Of a DNA stretch of 59,896 nucleotides, positions 8,860 to 17,899 are shown piece after piece (positions within the stretch are counted from its first letter, which is position 1; every line of letters starts with the position of its first letter). The notes under the pieces were generated by a model. The model was not told the origin of the DNA. It saw nothing but the letters and a program-made list of their open reading frames with translations, and did no database searches. A program made the position numbers and the translations under genes. This stretch comes from an uncultured Neomegalonema sp. (GTDB taxonomy: Bacteria > Pseudomonadota > Alphaproteobacteria > Rhodobacterales > Rhodobacteraceae): positions 1 to 59,896 of the forward strand of contig CAKZUT010000016.1 in assembly GCA_937922185.1 (NCBI GenBank), in the 5' to 3' direction.

Positions 8860-10191
8860 ATGACGGTGAACTGGTCTGCCGAAAGCTGGAAGAACCACAC
8901 GGCCCTGCAGATGCCAGACTACGAGGACGCGGCCGCGCTGGAGCGCGTGACCGCCAAGCTCGCCTCGTATCCGCCGCTCGTTTTTGCAGGGGAAGCCCGC
9001 GCGCTCAAGCAACGGCTTGCCGATGTCGCCCGTGGCGAGGCCTTTCTGCTACAGGGCGGTGATTGCGCCGAAAGCTTCTCCGAATTCTCCGGGGACATGA
9101 TCCGCGACACCTTCAAGGTCATGCTCCAGATGGCGGTCACGCTGACCTTCGCCACGCGCAAACCCATCGTGAAAGTGGGCCGCATGGCGGGTCAGTTCGC
9201 CAAACCGCGCTCGGCCCCCACCGAAACGAAGGACGGCGTGGAACTGCCCAGCTACCGGGGGGATATCATCAACGAACTGGACTTCACGCCCGAAGCCCGT
9301 CGTCCGAACCCCGAAAAGATGCTGGAAGCCTATCTCCATGCCGCCGCCACGCTCAACCTGCTGCGCGCCTTCGCTTCGGGCGGTTATGCCGATCTGGAGC
9401 GCGTGGCCGAGTGGAACCTCGATTTCGCGCGGGACGAGCGGTACATGCAGACTGCCGAACGGGTCAGTCAGGCCGTCGCCTTCATGCGGGCCTGCGGCAT
9501 CGACCCGAATACCCACAGCGAGCTTGGCACGACCGAATACTACACGTCTCACGAGGCCCTGCTGCTGCCCTATGAACAGGCACTGGCACGGACGGATTCG
9601 ATCACGGGTGATCCCGTCGCCTGTTCGGCACATATGCTCTGGATCGGTGACCGCACCAGACAGCCGGACGGCGCGCATGTGGAATTCTGCCGGGGTGTCC
9701 TCAACCCCATCGGCGTGAAATGCGGGCCTTCGATGACTGCCGATGACCTCAAAAAGCTGATGTCGCTCCTGAACCCTGAAAACGAAGAGGGTCGCCTGAC
9801 CCTCATCAACCGTTTCGGTGCAGGCAAGGTCGGCGATCACCTGCCTGCCCTGATCGAGACCGTGAAGGCGGAGGGCGCGAATGTCGTCTGGTGCTGCGAC
9901 CCGATGCACGGCAACACCATCAAGGCCGACAGCGGCTACAAGACGCGCCCCTTCGACAGCATCCTTCAGGAAACCCGCGAGTTCATCGATACCTGTCAGG
10001 ATCAGGGCGTCTATCCCGGCGGGGTCCATCTGGAGATGACGGGCAAGGACGTGACCGAATGCACCGGCGGGATGCGTGAACTGACCGATGCCGATCTCTC
10101 CTCCCGCTATCACACGGCCTGCGACCCCCGCCTCAATGCAAGTCAGGCACTGGAAGTAGCCTTCCTCGTCGCGGAAGAGATGGAGCGCTGA
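8860..10191 (+). CDS. aroG: class II 3-deoxy-7-phosphoheptulonate (DAHP) synthase
   Basis: A 443-residue class II (plant/Mycobacterium type) DAHP synthase that condenses phosphoenolpyruvate and erythrose 4-phosphate in the first step of aromatic amino acid synthesis. Recognisable blocks include the metal-binding Cys in [62 protein letters not shown] and [12 protein letters not shown]. The family is unrelated in sequence to AroF/G/H of E. coli. The start at 8860 has GAGG 9 nt upstream; an in-frame ATG seven codons earlier has no ribosome site. It stands alone, without other shikimate genes nearby. Confidence 0.95.
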   Translation: MTVNWSAESWKNHTALQMPDYEDAAALERVTAKLASYPPLVFAGEARALKQRLADVARGEAFLLQGGDCAESFSEFSGDMIRDTFKVMLQMAVTLTFATRKPIVKVGRMAGQFAKPRSAPTETKDGVELPSYRGDIINELDFTPEARRPNPEKMLEAYLHAAATLNLLRAFASGGYADLERVAEWNLDFARDERYMQTAERVSQAVAFMRACGIDPNTHSELGTTEYYTSHEALLLPYEQALARTDSITGDPVACSAHMLWIGDRTRQPDGAHVEFCRGVLNPIGVKCGPSMTADDLKKLMSLLNPENEEGRLTLINRFGAGKVGDHLPALIETVKAEGANVVWCCDPMHGNTIKADSGYKTRPFDSILQETREFIDTCQDQGVYPGGVHLEMTGKDVTECTGGMRELTDADLSSRYHTACDPRLNASQALEVAFLVAEEMER

Positions 10192-10198
10192 TCTACCG

Positions 10199-10243
10199 GG
10201 GCGCAACCGACCCGTTGCGCCCTGCCCCGGCCCTGTGCCGGGG
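10199..10243 (+). terminator. tandem hairpins between aroG and the MFS gene
   Basis: Two perfect stem-loops follow each other. GGGCGCAAC/GTTGCGCCC (10199-10222) has a 6-nt loop and CCCCGGC/GCCGGGG (10225-10243) has a 5-nt loop. Neither is followed by a T-run, so they are not classic intrinsic terminators. The second ends inside the GGGGA that serves as ribosome site for the next gene, so it could lower translation of the transporter. Confidence 0.5.
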
Positions 10244-10252
10244 ACCGCATCC

Positions 10253-11482
10253 ATGACCCCCTTCCCGCCCGTCCGCTATCTCGACCGGACCACACCGCCC
10301 CATATCACCACTCTGGTGCTGATGACTGCCGTGGCCGCCGTGGCCTCGAACCTGTTCATCCCCTCCCTGCCGGCCATGGCACGGGAATTCGGCACGTCCT
10401 ATGCGATCATGCAATTCGCGGTGACGGGCTTTCTGGCGCTCACAGGCTTCGTGCAGCTCGGGATCGGCCCGGTATCGGATCGGTACGGACGCAGGCCCGT
10501 CATGCTGGCGGCCCTCGTCATCTTCGCTCTGGCCAGCATCGGCGCAGTCTTTGCCACCACGCTGACCGGGTTCTTCATCTGCCGTGCATTTCAGGCCAGC
10601 AGTGTCGTCGGTTTCGTCGTTTCCAGGGCCGCCATCCGCGACATGGTCGGGCGTGAGCAGGCGGCAAGCATGATCGGCTATGTCACAATGGGCATGGCGC
10701 TGGCACCGATGATTGCGCCGACCGTCGGGGGCGCGCTGGGCGATGCCTTCGGCTGGCGCTCGAATTTCGTCGCTCTGGGGATCGTCGGGGGGCTTGCGAC
10801 CCTCGTGATCTGGTTCGATCAGGGCGAGACGAACCGCCATGGCGCGGGCAGTTTCGCGCAACAGGCGCGCGCCTATCCCGCCCTTCTGCGATCCCGCCGG
10901 TTCTGGGGCTATGCGCTCACGATGATGTTCGCGTCGGGCACCTTCTTCGCCTTTCTCGGCGGTGCGCCCTTTGTCGGATCGGTCGTCTACGATCTCAGCG
11001 CCACGCAGGTCGGCATGTATATGGCAATCACCCCGATGGGATACGCCACCGGCAACGGATTATCGGGCCGGTTCGCGGCCCGGATCGGCCTTTCCCGCAT
11101 GATGGTCGCCGGGGCGCTGATAACGCTGTGCGGCATGTCGCTGACGCTTGTAACGGCGGGACTGGTCCACCCGCTGGGCTTTTTCGCCTTCACCTTCACC
11201 ATCGGACTTGGCAACGGGATCATCCTGCCCTCCGCCAATGCGGGGATGCTGGACGTGCGCCCGGATCTGGCCGGATCAGCAGCCGGGCTTGGGGGCGCGC
11301 TGATGACATTCGGCGGTGCGATCCTGTCGGCCCTCGCCGCCTTTACCCTGACCGAGACATCGGGGGCGTACCCGCTTATCTTCTGCATTCTCGGATCATC
11401 GGCCTGTTGCTTCGCCAGCGTTCTCTACACCATTCGCGCCGAGCGACAGGCCGCCGCTCATCCCCCGGCGAACCCCGCATAA
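10253..11482 (+). CDS. Bcr/CflA-type MFS drug-resistance transporter
   Basis: A 409-residue, 12-span major facilitator of the Bcr/CflA (DHA1) group. The first span ends in NLFIPSLPAMAREF, the TM2-3 loop is GPVSDRYGRRPVMLAALVIF (the MFS motif A), and TM4-5 carries SRAAIRDMVGREQAASMIGYVTMGMALAPMIAPTVGGAL, typical of Bcr/CflA proteins. It probably exports small molecules such as drugs by proton antiport. The start at 10253 follows GGGGA by 8-9 nt. The 3' end overlaps the convergent enolase-superfamily gene by 25 bp. Confidence 0.9.
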   Translation: MTPFPPVRYLDRTTPPHITTLVLMTAVAAVASNLFIPSLPAMAREFGTSYAIMQFAVTGFLALTGFVQLGIGPVSDRYGRRPVMLAALVIFALASIGAVFATTLTGFFICRAFQASSVVGFVVSRAAIRDMVGREQAASMIGYVTMGMALAPMIAPTVGGALGDAFGWRSNFVALGIVGGLATLVIWFDQGETNRHGAGSFAQQARAYPALLRSRRFWGYALTMMFASGTFFAFLGGAPFVGSVVYDLSATQVGMYMAITPMGYATGNGLSGRFAARIGLSRMMVAGALITLCGMSLTLVTAGLVHPLGFFAFTFTIGLGNGIILPSANAGMLDVRPDLAGSAAGLGGALMTFGGAILSALAAFTLTETSGAYPLIFCILGSSACCFASVLYTIRAERQAAAHPPANPA

Positions 11483-12678
11483 CCCTTTGCATCGAACGGT
11501 TCCCCCGCCATTTCCAGATGCAGCCGGTCGCCCTCATAGGGATGCGCCCGCGCTACCTCCTCATCGAGTTCCACCCCAAGACCCGGCGCATCGGGGACGA
11601 GGACATATCCGTCCTCCCATCGCATCGGGGTCTTCAGGATATCGGCATGGAAACCATCCCATCGCCCGATGCTTTCCAGAATGAGGAAATTCGGCGAGCA
11701 GGCTCCGATCTGCACATTCGCCGCCCCCACCAGCGGCCCGCAATAGAGATGAGGCGCGATCTGCGCTGAATGCGCCTCCGCCATTCCCGCGATTTTCTTG
11801 GCTTCCAGCAAGCCTCCGACCCGTCCGAGATTCATTTGCAGGATCGACGCGCCCCGCGCCTCCAGCAAGCGCGCGAATTCCGCCTTGGTCGTCAGCCGCT
11901 CTCCCGCCGCAACCGGTACCGATGTCGCCAGCGCCACCTGTCCCAGTGCAGCAGGATTGTCCGGCGGGCATGGTTCCTCGAACCAGAGCGGGTCATAGGG
12001 TTCCAGCCGCCGTGCCATGCGGATCGCCCCTGATGCCGTGAACTGCCCATGGGTGCCGAACAGCAAATCGGCCCGCGTTCCCACTGCCTCGCGGATGTTC
12101 CGGCAAAACGCCTCCGATCGCTCCAGAGCTTCCAGATCCGGTTGGCGTCCGTCATAAACCGTATACGGCCCCGCCGGATCGAACTTCACCGCCGTGAACC
12201 CCTGTGCCACGACCTCCGCCGCCCGCTCCGCCGAGGCGACGGGATCGTTGTAGAACGCCGCCGCATCCTCGTCATCTCCGGGGTAGAGATACGTATAGCT
12301 CCGCAGCCGCTCATGTACGCGCCCGCCCAACAGCTTGTGTACGGGCTGATCGAGCGCCTTCCCGACGATATCCCAGCACGCCATCTCAAGCCCCGAGATG
12401 ACACCCATCATCGACAGGTCGGGACGATGCGAGAACCCCGCGCCATAACCCCGATGCCATAGCGCCTCGATAGCGAACGGATCAGCCCCTTCCACGAACC
12501 GCGCGAAGACATCTGCCACCATCGCCTCGATCACCCGAGGCCCGAAGGTCGCGGCATAGACCTCGCCATAACCGACAATGCCACACGCCGTCGTCAGCTT
12601 GACGAAGATGAAATACCGCCCTCCGAAACCCGGCGGAGGATTGCCGACGACGAACGTCTCCAGCGATGCGATTTTCAT
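11458..12678 (-). CDS. mandelate racemase/muconate lactonizing (enolase-superfamily) enzyme
   Basis: A 406-residue enolase-superfamily enzyme with the N-terminal capping domain (MKIASLETFVVG...) and a C-terminal TIM barrel. Candidate catalytic/metal residues are Lys in FTAVKFDPAG, the LLFGTHGQF block, Glu in LWFEEPCPPDNP, Glu in VPVAAGERLTTK and His in IAPHLYCGPL. The HG motif on barrel strand 3 resembles the sugar-acid dehydratases (galactonate/galactarate type) more than true mandelate racemases. A dehydratase acting on a sugar acid is therefore likely, but the substrate is unknown. The start at 12678 is the first Met of the conserved domain. Confidence 0.88.
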   Translation of the reverse strand: MKIASLETFVVGNPPPGFGGRYFIFVKLTTACGIVGYGEVYAATFGPRVIEAMVADVFARFVEGADPFAIEALWHRGYGAGFSHRPDLSMMGVISGLEMACWDIVGKALDQPVHKLLGGRVHERLRSYTYLYPGDDEDAAAFYNDPVASAERAAEVVAQGFTAVKFDPAGPYTVYDGRQPDLEALERSEAFCRNIREAVGTRADLLFGTHGQFTASGAIRMARRLEPYDPLWFEEPCPPDNPAALGQVALATSVPVAAGERLTTKAEFARLLEARGASILQMNLGRVGGLLEAKKIAGMAEAHSAQIAPHLYCGPLVGAANVQIGACSPNFLILESIGRWDGFHADILKTPMRWEDGYVLVPDAPGLGVELDEEVARAHPYEGDRLHLEMAGEPFDAKGYAGFAGG

Positions 12679-12761
12679 GGGCGACGACTCCGACTGGCAC
12701 GAACCGTGCAAAGCTAGCCAGATAGATGCCCTTTCGCAACGTTCGCCGGGAAATACCCGAA

Positions 12762-12828
12762 TTAAGGTAAAGTTTACGGTGAACATCAAGCCGGAGGTGA
12801 CGGAAATCACTTCCAATTTACGTATAAT
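12762..12828 (+). promoter_or_regulatory. AT-rich promoter region before the RsbW-like gene
   Basis: A perfect TATAAT lies at 12823-12828, about 45 bases before the downstream start codon, with no good -35 box at 16-18 nt, which suggests an activated promoter. At 12762-12777 there is TTAA-N7-TTTAC, one base away from the CtrA consensus TTAA-N7-TTAAC. The region lies between two divergent genes. Confidence 0.35.
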
Positions 12829-12873
12829 TTGCAACTCTGTGCGAGAGTGGCACGTAATCGAGGCGGAGCAAGA

Positions 12874-13233
12874 ATGATGACCGATACCTGTTACCTCAAT
12901 GAACGGTTCGACACGAATGCCGCTTCGGCCTGGGTCACGAGCTGTGCCACGCGCTCAGGCTGGAAAGCCGACGAAGCCGAACGTCTCGCAACCTGCGTCT
13001 CCGAAAGTGCGCGCGCTGTCTCCGAACGGGCCTATTGCCTGAACGAACGCGGGCCGGTCTTTCTGAAGCTCGATGTAAATGATGACGCGGCGATCCTCGA
13101 ATTGCACCATGAAGGCGCACTCGGCGATAAGCCCTGCGACTGTGCGGCGGCTAAAGTGGCCAGCGAGCGTCGGTCATCCAACTGGCAGGATGCCCAGCTT
13201 CGCACCCACAGCCTGACAATCGCCCGCGCCTGA
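12874..13233 (+). CDS. small RsbW/HATPase-like protein (degenerate)
   Basis: A 119-residue protein whose middle (ADEAERLATCVSESARAVSERAYCLNERGPVFLKLDVNDDAAILELHHEG) resembles the N-box region and following strands of RsbW/SpoIIAB-type anti-sigma kinases, where a helix ends in N-A-x-x-H-A-Y and is followed by beta strands. The key Asn of the N-box is not where it should be (residues read SARAVSERAY), and I see no G-box lid, so ATP binding is doubtful. GGAG lies 5 nt before the first of two adjacent ATGs. It could be an adapted partner-switch protein or only superficially similar. Confidence 0.6.
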   Translation: MMTDTCYLNERFDTNAASAWVTSCATRSGWKADEAERLATCVSESARAVSERAYCLNERGPVFLKLDVNDDAAILELHHEGALGDKPCDCAAAKVASERRSSNWQDAQLRTHSLTIARA

Positions 13234-13263
13234 CCCTCATCGGTCGCCTTTGGATGGCGGAAG

Positions 13264-14016
13264 CTATCCTTGCGAAAGCGCCGTCCGGGAGGGTCGCATG
13301 GCGATCCTCTGACGGGCTTTGCGTTCGATATCCCACCAGTGCCAGAAGATGATGGCCAGCCCCACGATGCAGGGCGTGGCCCACAGCACCGGCGACAACG
13401 CCAGTTGCGGAGCGATCCTGACCGCTCCGAAAGCGAAGAAGGCCGTGTAGACCGAAATACCGGCCCCCACCAATCCCTTGAGATGCTGTCGCAGCCATGC
13501 ATTGCGTTCCGGTGCCCGGTGCAGGATGAACCACAGATTCGTGCCCACTGTAGCGAAACCGATAGTCGAGATACCGATCATCAGCGGCTGCATCTGCGCG
13601 ATACCATGGATCACGCAATTGACCGTCGCCACGAACAACACAGCCTGAAGCGCCAGATTGCGCCAGTCCCGGTTCGCCGCATGGTTCTGCCGGTTGCGGA
13701 CGCAGCACAGGCCATACCATGCGAGATTGATCGTCAGGATCGCGAGATACAGCATCATCCAGCCGAAGATCGCCGCGATGAAGCCTGCCTCGAAATCCAT
13801 ATGTGGATGCGTACCGACCGGATCGATCAGGGTGGTCCCGCTGATGCCGATGGCCAGCACTCCCACCGTCAGCATACAGCGCGCAAAGACACTGCCCCAA
13901 CGCCGATGCGTTCCGCCGCCCTTGCGCCCGACGACTGGCACCCAGAAAGACAACAGCCCCACCGCGCCGACAAGGATGTGCGCGACGATGAACCACGAAT
14001 GCAGCGTGTACACCAT
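13264..14016 (-). CDS. multispan membrane protein, DUF2306-like
   Basis: A 250-residue integral membrane protein with about seven hydrophobic spans. The opening HSWFIVAHILVGAVGLLSFWVPVVGRKGGGTHRRWGSVF (span, then Lys/Gly/His-rich turn) is typical of DUF2306-type proteins. Several spans carry His or Trp (GIAQMQPLMIG, IIFWHWWDIERKA), but no known cofactor motif is evident. The start at 14016 is favoured because AAGGGA lies 9 nt upstream and because a perfect TTGACA box at 14061-14066 would put an earlier ATG inside the promoter. The function is not known. Confidence 0.75.
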   Translation of the reverse strand: MVYTLHSWFIVAHILVGAVGLLSFWVPVVGRKGGGTHRRWGSVFARCMLTVGVLAIGISGTTLIDPVGTHPHMDFEAGFIAAIFGWMMLYLAILTINLAWYGLCCVRNRQNHAANRDWRNLALQAVLFVATVNCVIHGIAQMQPLMIGISTIGFATVGTNLWFILHRAPERNAWLRQHLKGLVGAGISVYTAFFAFGAVRIAPQLALSPVLWATPCIVGLAIIFWHWWDIERKARQRIAMRPSRTALSQG

Positions 14017-14094
14017 GATGACGTTTCCCTTGAGCTCCATGCGGGCGACGTTTAACCAAGTGTCAATCCAGATTAACACTCATGTCAACAAACC

Positions 14095-15468
14095 ATGACC
14101 GAAACAGCCTATATTCCTCCCCGGCCCGTCCCGCTGCCGACCACCTTGTCGCTGCTGCGGGTCATGTGGCAGGGGGACGGCAACCTTCTCGGACTGTTGC
14201 CGAACAAAGCCTATACGGTTGAAACCGGCTGGCTGGGCTGGTCGCGCCGGTCGATTCTGGTCGTGAACGACCCGTCCGAAGTGCGAAGGATTCTGGCTGA
14301 CCCTGACGGCATCTTTCCGAAGAATGATCTGATGACCGGCGCGGTCGAGCCGCTGATCGGCGATTCGATCTTCGTTTCCTCCGGCGAGACATGGCGACGT
14401 CAGCGGCGCATGGTGGCACCGGCCTTCGGCAATCTTCAGCTATCGCGCGCCTTCTCGGCCATGGATGCGGCCATCGACGCGCGGGAGGAGGCGCTTGACC
14501 GATCCGCCGCCGACGGCGAGGACGTATCGCTCGACCTGACGATGAGCTGGCTGACCGCCGATGTCATCTGTCGCACCGTTTTCTCGGCCCCGTTGGCCCC
14601 CGGCGTCGCGCAGGATGTCTACGAGGATTTCAAGATCTTCGAGCGCTCGGCGGCCCATGTGGAACTCAAACGCCTGATTCTCGCCCCCGCTTTCGAGGAT
14701 ATCCCCCAGCATGAGCGTGTACTGGCCGCCTGCGCCCGTATCCGCAAGCATCTGGGCACGATGGTCGATCCCCATCTGCGCGAGGATGCGGATTTCGACG
14801 ATATCGCCTCGGCAGTGGTCGCCGCCCGCGATCCCGAAACCGGCGCAGCCTTCACGCGCGAGGAACTGATCGACCAGCTTGGCGTCTTCTTCCTCGCCGG
14901 ACACGAAACATCGGCGAGCGCCCTGACCTGGGCCTTCTATATCGCCGCCACCCGCCCCGACGTTCTTGGCCGCATCCGGGACGAGATCACGCAGGTTTGC
15001 GGCGACGACGCAATCGCATTCGACCACATCCCGAAGCTGTCATACCTGAAAAACGTCTTCAAGGAGGTGCTGCGCCTGTATCCGCCCATCACATTCATCC
15101 CGCGCGTTGCCCTGAAGCCCTGCGAAATCGGGGGGCGCAAGGTACCGCGCGGAGCCATGATCATGGTCGCGCCCTGGACGATACAGCGGCACGAGAAACT
15201 CTGGAAGAACGCGGCCCGTTTCGATCCCGACCGCTGGACGCCGGAGCGCGCCAACGACATCCCGAAGGACGCCTATATTCCCTTCGGCCTCGGCCCGCGC
15301 ATCTGCGTCGGAGCCGCCTTCGCCAGTGTCGAGGCATCGCTTATCCTCGCGCGCCTGCTGCGCCGCTATGATATCCGCATCGAGGAATCGAAACCCGTCC
15401 GCCCCGTCGCCCGCCTGACGACCCGGCCCGCCGACCCGATCACCGCACGGTTCGCGCGCCGGGGATAA
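14095..15468 (+). CDS. cytochrome P450
   Basis: A 457-residue P450 with all expected motifs: the I-helix oxygen-activation segment AGHETSAS (near 267), E324-x-x-R327 in EVLRLYPP, a PERF-like DPDRW, and the heme-binding loop PFGLGPRICVG with the proximal Cys at about 404. It has no membrane anchor, so it is a soluble monooxygenase that needs separate electron-transfer partners; no ferredoxin or reductase gene is adjacent. The substrate is unknown. The start has no clear ribosome site and lies only 78 nt from the divergent membrane-protein gene. It converges on the molybdenum hydroxylase gene with a 2-nt gap. Confidence 0.93.
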   Translation: MTETAYIPPRPVPLPTTLSLLRVMWQGDGNLLGLLPNKAYTVETGWLGWSRRSILVVNDPSEVRRILADPDGIFPKNDLMTGAVEPLIGDSIFVSSGETWRRQRRMVAPAFGNLQLSRAFSAMDAAIDAREEALDRSAADGEDVSLDLTMSWLTADVICRTVFSAPLAPGVAQDVYEDFKIFERSAAHVELKRLILAPAFEDIPQHERVLAACARIRKHLGTMVDPHLREDADFDDIASAVVAARDPETGAAFTREELIDQLGVFFLAGHETSASALTWAFYIAATRPDVLGRIRDEITQVCGDDAIAFDHIPKLSYLKNVFKEVLRLYPPITFIPRVALKPCEIGGRKVPRGAMIMVAPWTIQRHEKLWKNAARFDPDRWTPERANDIPKDAYIPFGLGPRICVGAAFASVEASLILARLLRRYDIRIEESKPVRPVARLTTRPADPITARFARRG

Positions 15469-15470
15469 CC

Positions 15471-17813
15471 CTATTCCGCCGCCTGTTTCGCGTTCGATTG
15501 TATCGCCGCCCATACCTTGTTCGGGGTCAGCGGCATATCGATCTCGGTCACGCCCACAGGCCGCAGGGCATCGAGTGCGGCGCAGATGACCGCAGGCCCG
15601 GCCCCCACTGTCCCGGCCTCGCCGCAACCCTTCACGCCCAGCTCGTTCGTTGTGCAGGGCACGGGGGAAAAACCGACATGAATCAACGGGATATCGTCCG
15701 CCTTCGGCATGGTATAATCCATATAGGAGCCGGTCAGCGGCTGTCCTGTCTCCGCATCGTAGATCGCTTCCTCGCACAGCGCCTCACCGATGCCCTGAGC
15801 CACGCCGCCCTGCACCTGTCCGATCACGAGCATCGGGTTCACCATATTGCCGAAATCATCCATGACGAAATAGCGCGTGATATCGACATCCCCCGTCCCC
15901 GGATCAATCTCGACCTCGCAGATATGACAGCCATTGGGGAAGGTGCCCGTGCGCTCGTTCACGCCGCCCTCGCCGATGATCCCCACTTCTTCGCCCCGCG
16001 CCTCCGGCGGCATACCGGCGACCGCCGTGAAGAGATCGACCGTGCGGTCAGTGCCCGCCACCCGAAACTCGCCGCCCTCCTCCGCACGGAATTCGATATC
16101 GGCCTCCGCCGCCTCCAGCACTTCGGATGCTCCGGCGCGGGCCTTCTCGATCACGTCATCCGTAGCCTTGAGAAAGCTGCGCCCCGCCATCACCAGCGAG
16201 CGTGAGCCGCCCGTGCCACCCCCGGCGGGCAGGCCGTCGGAATCCCCCGGCACCCACTCGATCACCTCGAAATCGATACCGAGCCGCTCCCGCACGATCT
16301 GCGCGAAAGCCGTTTCATGCCCCTGCCCCGTCGATTGCGTCCCGGCCCAGATACGCGCCACATTCGGCGCCCCATCCACACCGGGGATGATCTGTACCCG
16401 CGCATTCTCGACCGGCGATCCGCCTGTGCGCTCCATGTAGAAGATCAGGCCGACCCCGCCGAGCTTGCCGCGCTTCGCAGCATCATCCCGGCGCGCCTCG
16501 TACCCTTTGAAATCAGCGACCTCAATGGCCTTGCTCAACAACGCCGGAAAATCACCGCTGTCGAAGGTCACCCCCAGCGCCGTCGTCCAGGGCATCATGT
16601 CCGGGGTGGCCAGATTGCGGCGGCGCACCTCGTCCTGCTCGATACCGAGATCGGCCCCTACCCGGTCGATCAGGCGCTCCATGATGTAGTTCTGTTCCGG
16701 CCTGCCCGCTCCGCGATAGGCATCCATCGGCGTGACGTTGGAATAGACGCCCCGCACCCGATTATGAACGGTCGGTATCCGGTAGACCGTTGGCGCGAGA
16801 TCACCGCAGAATGACGTGTGACAGGACGGAGCCGCCCGCGACGGATAGGCTCCGAGATTCGATACCGAACTCAGGCGCATGGCGAGAATGCGTCCCTCCG
16901 CATCACAAGCCGCTTCCGCCTCGGTCACCAGATCGCGCCCCTGTAGATCAGCCAGAAACGACTCTGATCGATCCGCCGTCCATTTCACAGGACGGCCCAG
17001 CAATTCGGCGGCCTTGCAGAGAACGGCATATTCGGGATGCAGCATCAGCTTCATGCCGAACCCTCCGCCCACATCGGGCGTCCGCACCCGCAGGCGGCCG
17101 GGGTCCACATTCAGCACCCCGGCAATCTGCCCCTTCATCGCATGGGCACCCTGCGTACCGCACCAGATATCCCAGCGCCCGGTCTCCCTGTCATACGAGG
17201 CATTTACGGCACGCGGCTCGATGGTATTCACCACGATACGCGGATTGACCACGCGCAACCGTGAGACATGCGCGGCCTTTGCAAAGGCCGCACCCGTCGC
17301 CGCCGCGTCACCGATCTCCCAGTCATAGGCGAGATTGCCGCCCTCATGCAGACGCGGTGCGCCCTCGGCAAGCGCCGCCTCGCCCCCCACGACCACCGGC
17401 AACTCGTCATAGTCGATGACGACAAGTTCCGCTGCCGCAATTGCCGCCGCGAGGGTCTCCGCGACCACGAACACAACCGGCTGTCCGACATAGCGTACGG
17501 TTTCCCGCGCAAGGTGGGGCAGTGTCGGATAATATCCCTCGCTGCCATCGGCATTGTTCACCGGCATCGACGTCGCGGCATCCGCGAGGTCCATGATCCC
17601 CGCATCCCCATCCCTGTAGACGCCCAGCACCCCGGCCGCCGTCTTTGCCTCGGCCAGATCGACTGTCGCAATCCGCGCATGGGCGACCGGCGACCGGACG
17701 AAGACGCCATGCACCTGTCCGTCCAGCGTCACGTCATCCACATATTGTCCGGCACCCCGCAAAAGCCGCAGATCTTCCTTGCGCGCGACGGCCTGTCCGA
17801 CACCGAATTTCAT
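15471..17813 (-). CDS. molybdenum hydroxylase large subunit (form II CoxL/xanthine dehydrogenase family)
   Basis: A 780-residue large subunit of the xanthine dehydrogenase/CO dehydrogenase family, which binds the Mo-pyranopterin cofactor. It starts MKFGVGQAVARKEDLRLL, has PDVGGGFGMK, and carries AYRGAGRPE, the form II signature, rather than AYxCSFR of true CO dehydrogenase. The C-terminal GEAGTVGAGPAV region holds the conserved catalytic Glu. Aldehyde or heterocycle oxidation is therefore more likely than CO oxidation. The FAD (CoxM) and 2Fe-2S (CoxS) subunits are not encoded next to it. The start at 17813 has GGAG 9 nt upstream. It follows lpdA by 86 nt on the same strand. Confidence 0.92.
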   Translation of the reverse strand: MKFGVGQAVARKEDLRLLRGAGQYVDDVTLDGQVHGVFVRSPVAHARIATVDLAEAKTAAGVLGVYRDGDAGIMDLADAATSMPVNNADGSEGYYPTLPHLARETVRYVGQPVVFVVAETLAAAIAAAELVVIDYDELPVVVGGEAALAEGAPRLHEGGNLAYDWEIGDAAATGAAFAKAAHVSRLRVVNPRIVVNTIEPRAVNASYDRETGRWDIWCGTQGAHAMKGQIAGVLNVDPGRLRVRTPDVGGGFGMKLMLHPEYAVLCKAAELLGRPVKWTADRSESFLADLQGRDLVTEAEAACDAEGRILAMRLSSVSNLGAYPSRAAPSCHTSFCGDLAPTVYRIPTVHNRVRGVYSNVTPMDAYRGAGRPEQNYIMERLIDRVGADLGIEQDEVRRRNLATPDMMPWTTALGVTFDSGDFPALLSKAIEVADFKGYEARRDDAAKRGKLGGVGLIFYMERTGGSPVENARVQIIPGVDGAPNVARIWAGTQSTGQGHETAFAQIVRERLGIDFEVIEWVPGDSDGLPAGGGTGGSRSLVMAGRSFLKATDDVIEKARAGASEVLEAAEADIEFRAEEGGEFRVAGTDRTVDLFTAVAGMPPEARGEEVGIIGEGGVNERTGTFPNGCHICEVEIDPGTGDVDITRYFVMDDFGNMVNPMLVIGQVQGGVAQGIGEALCEEAIYDAETGQPLTGSYMDYTMPKADDIPLIHVGFSPVPCTTNELGVKGCGEAGTVGAGPAVICAALDALRPVGVTEIDMPLTPNKVWAAIQSNAKQAAE

Positions 17814-17899
17814 GGGGATGCACTCCGTCATTCGAGGGGTATCATGCGGAGGTAGGCTTTCTGTCACATATCGCAAACGGCCTGCCCCCGCATCGGATA

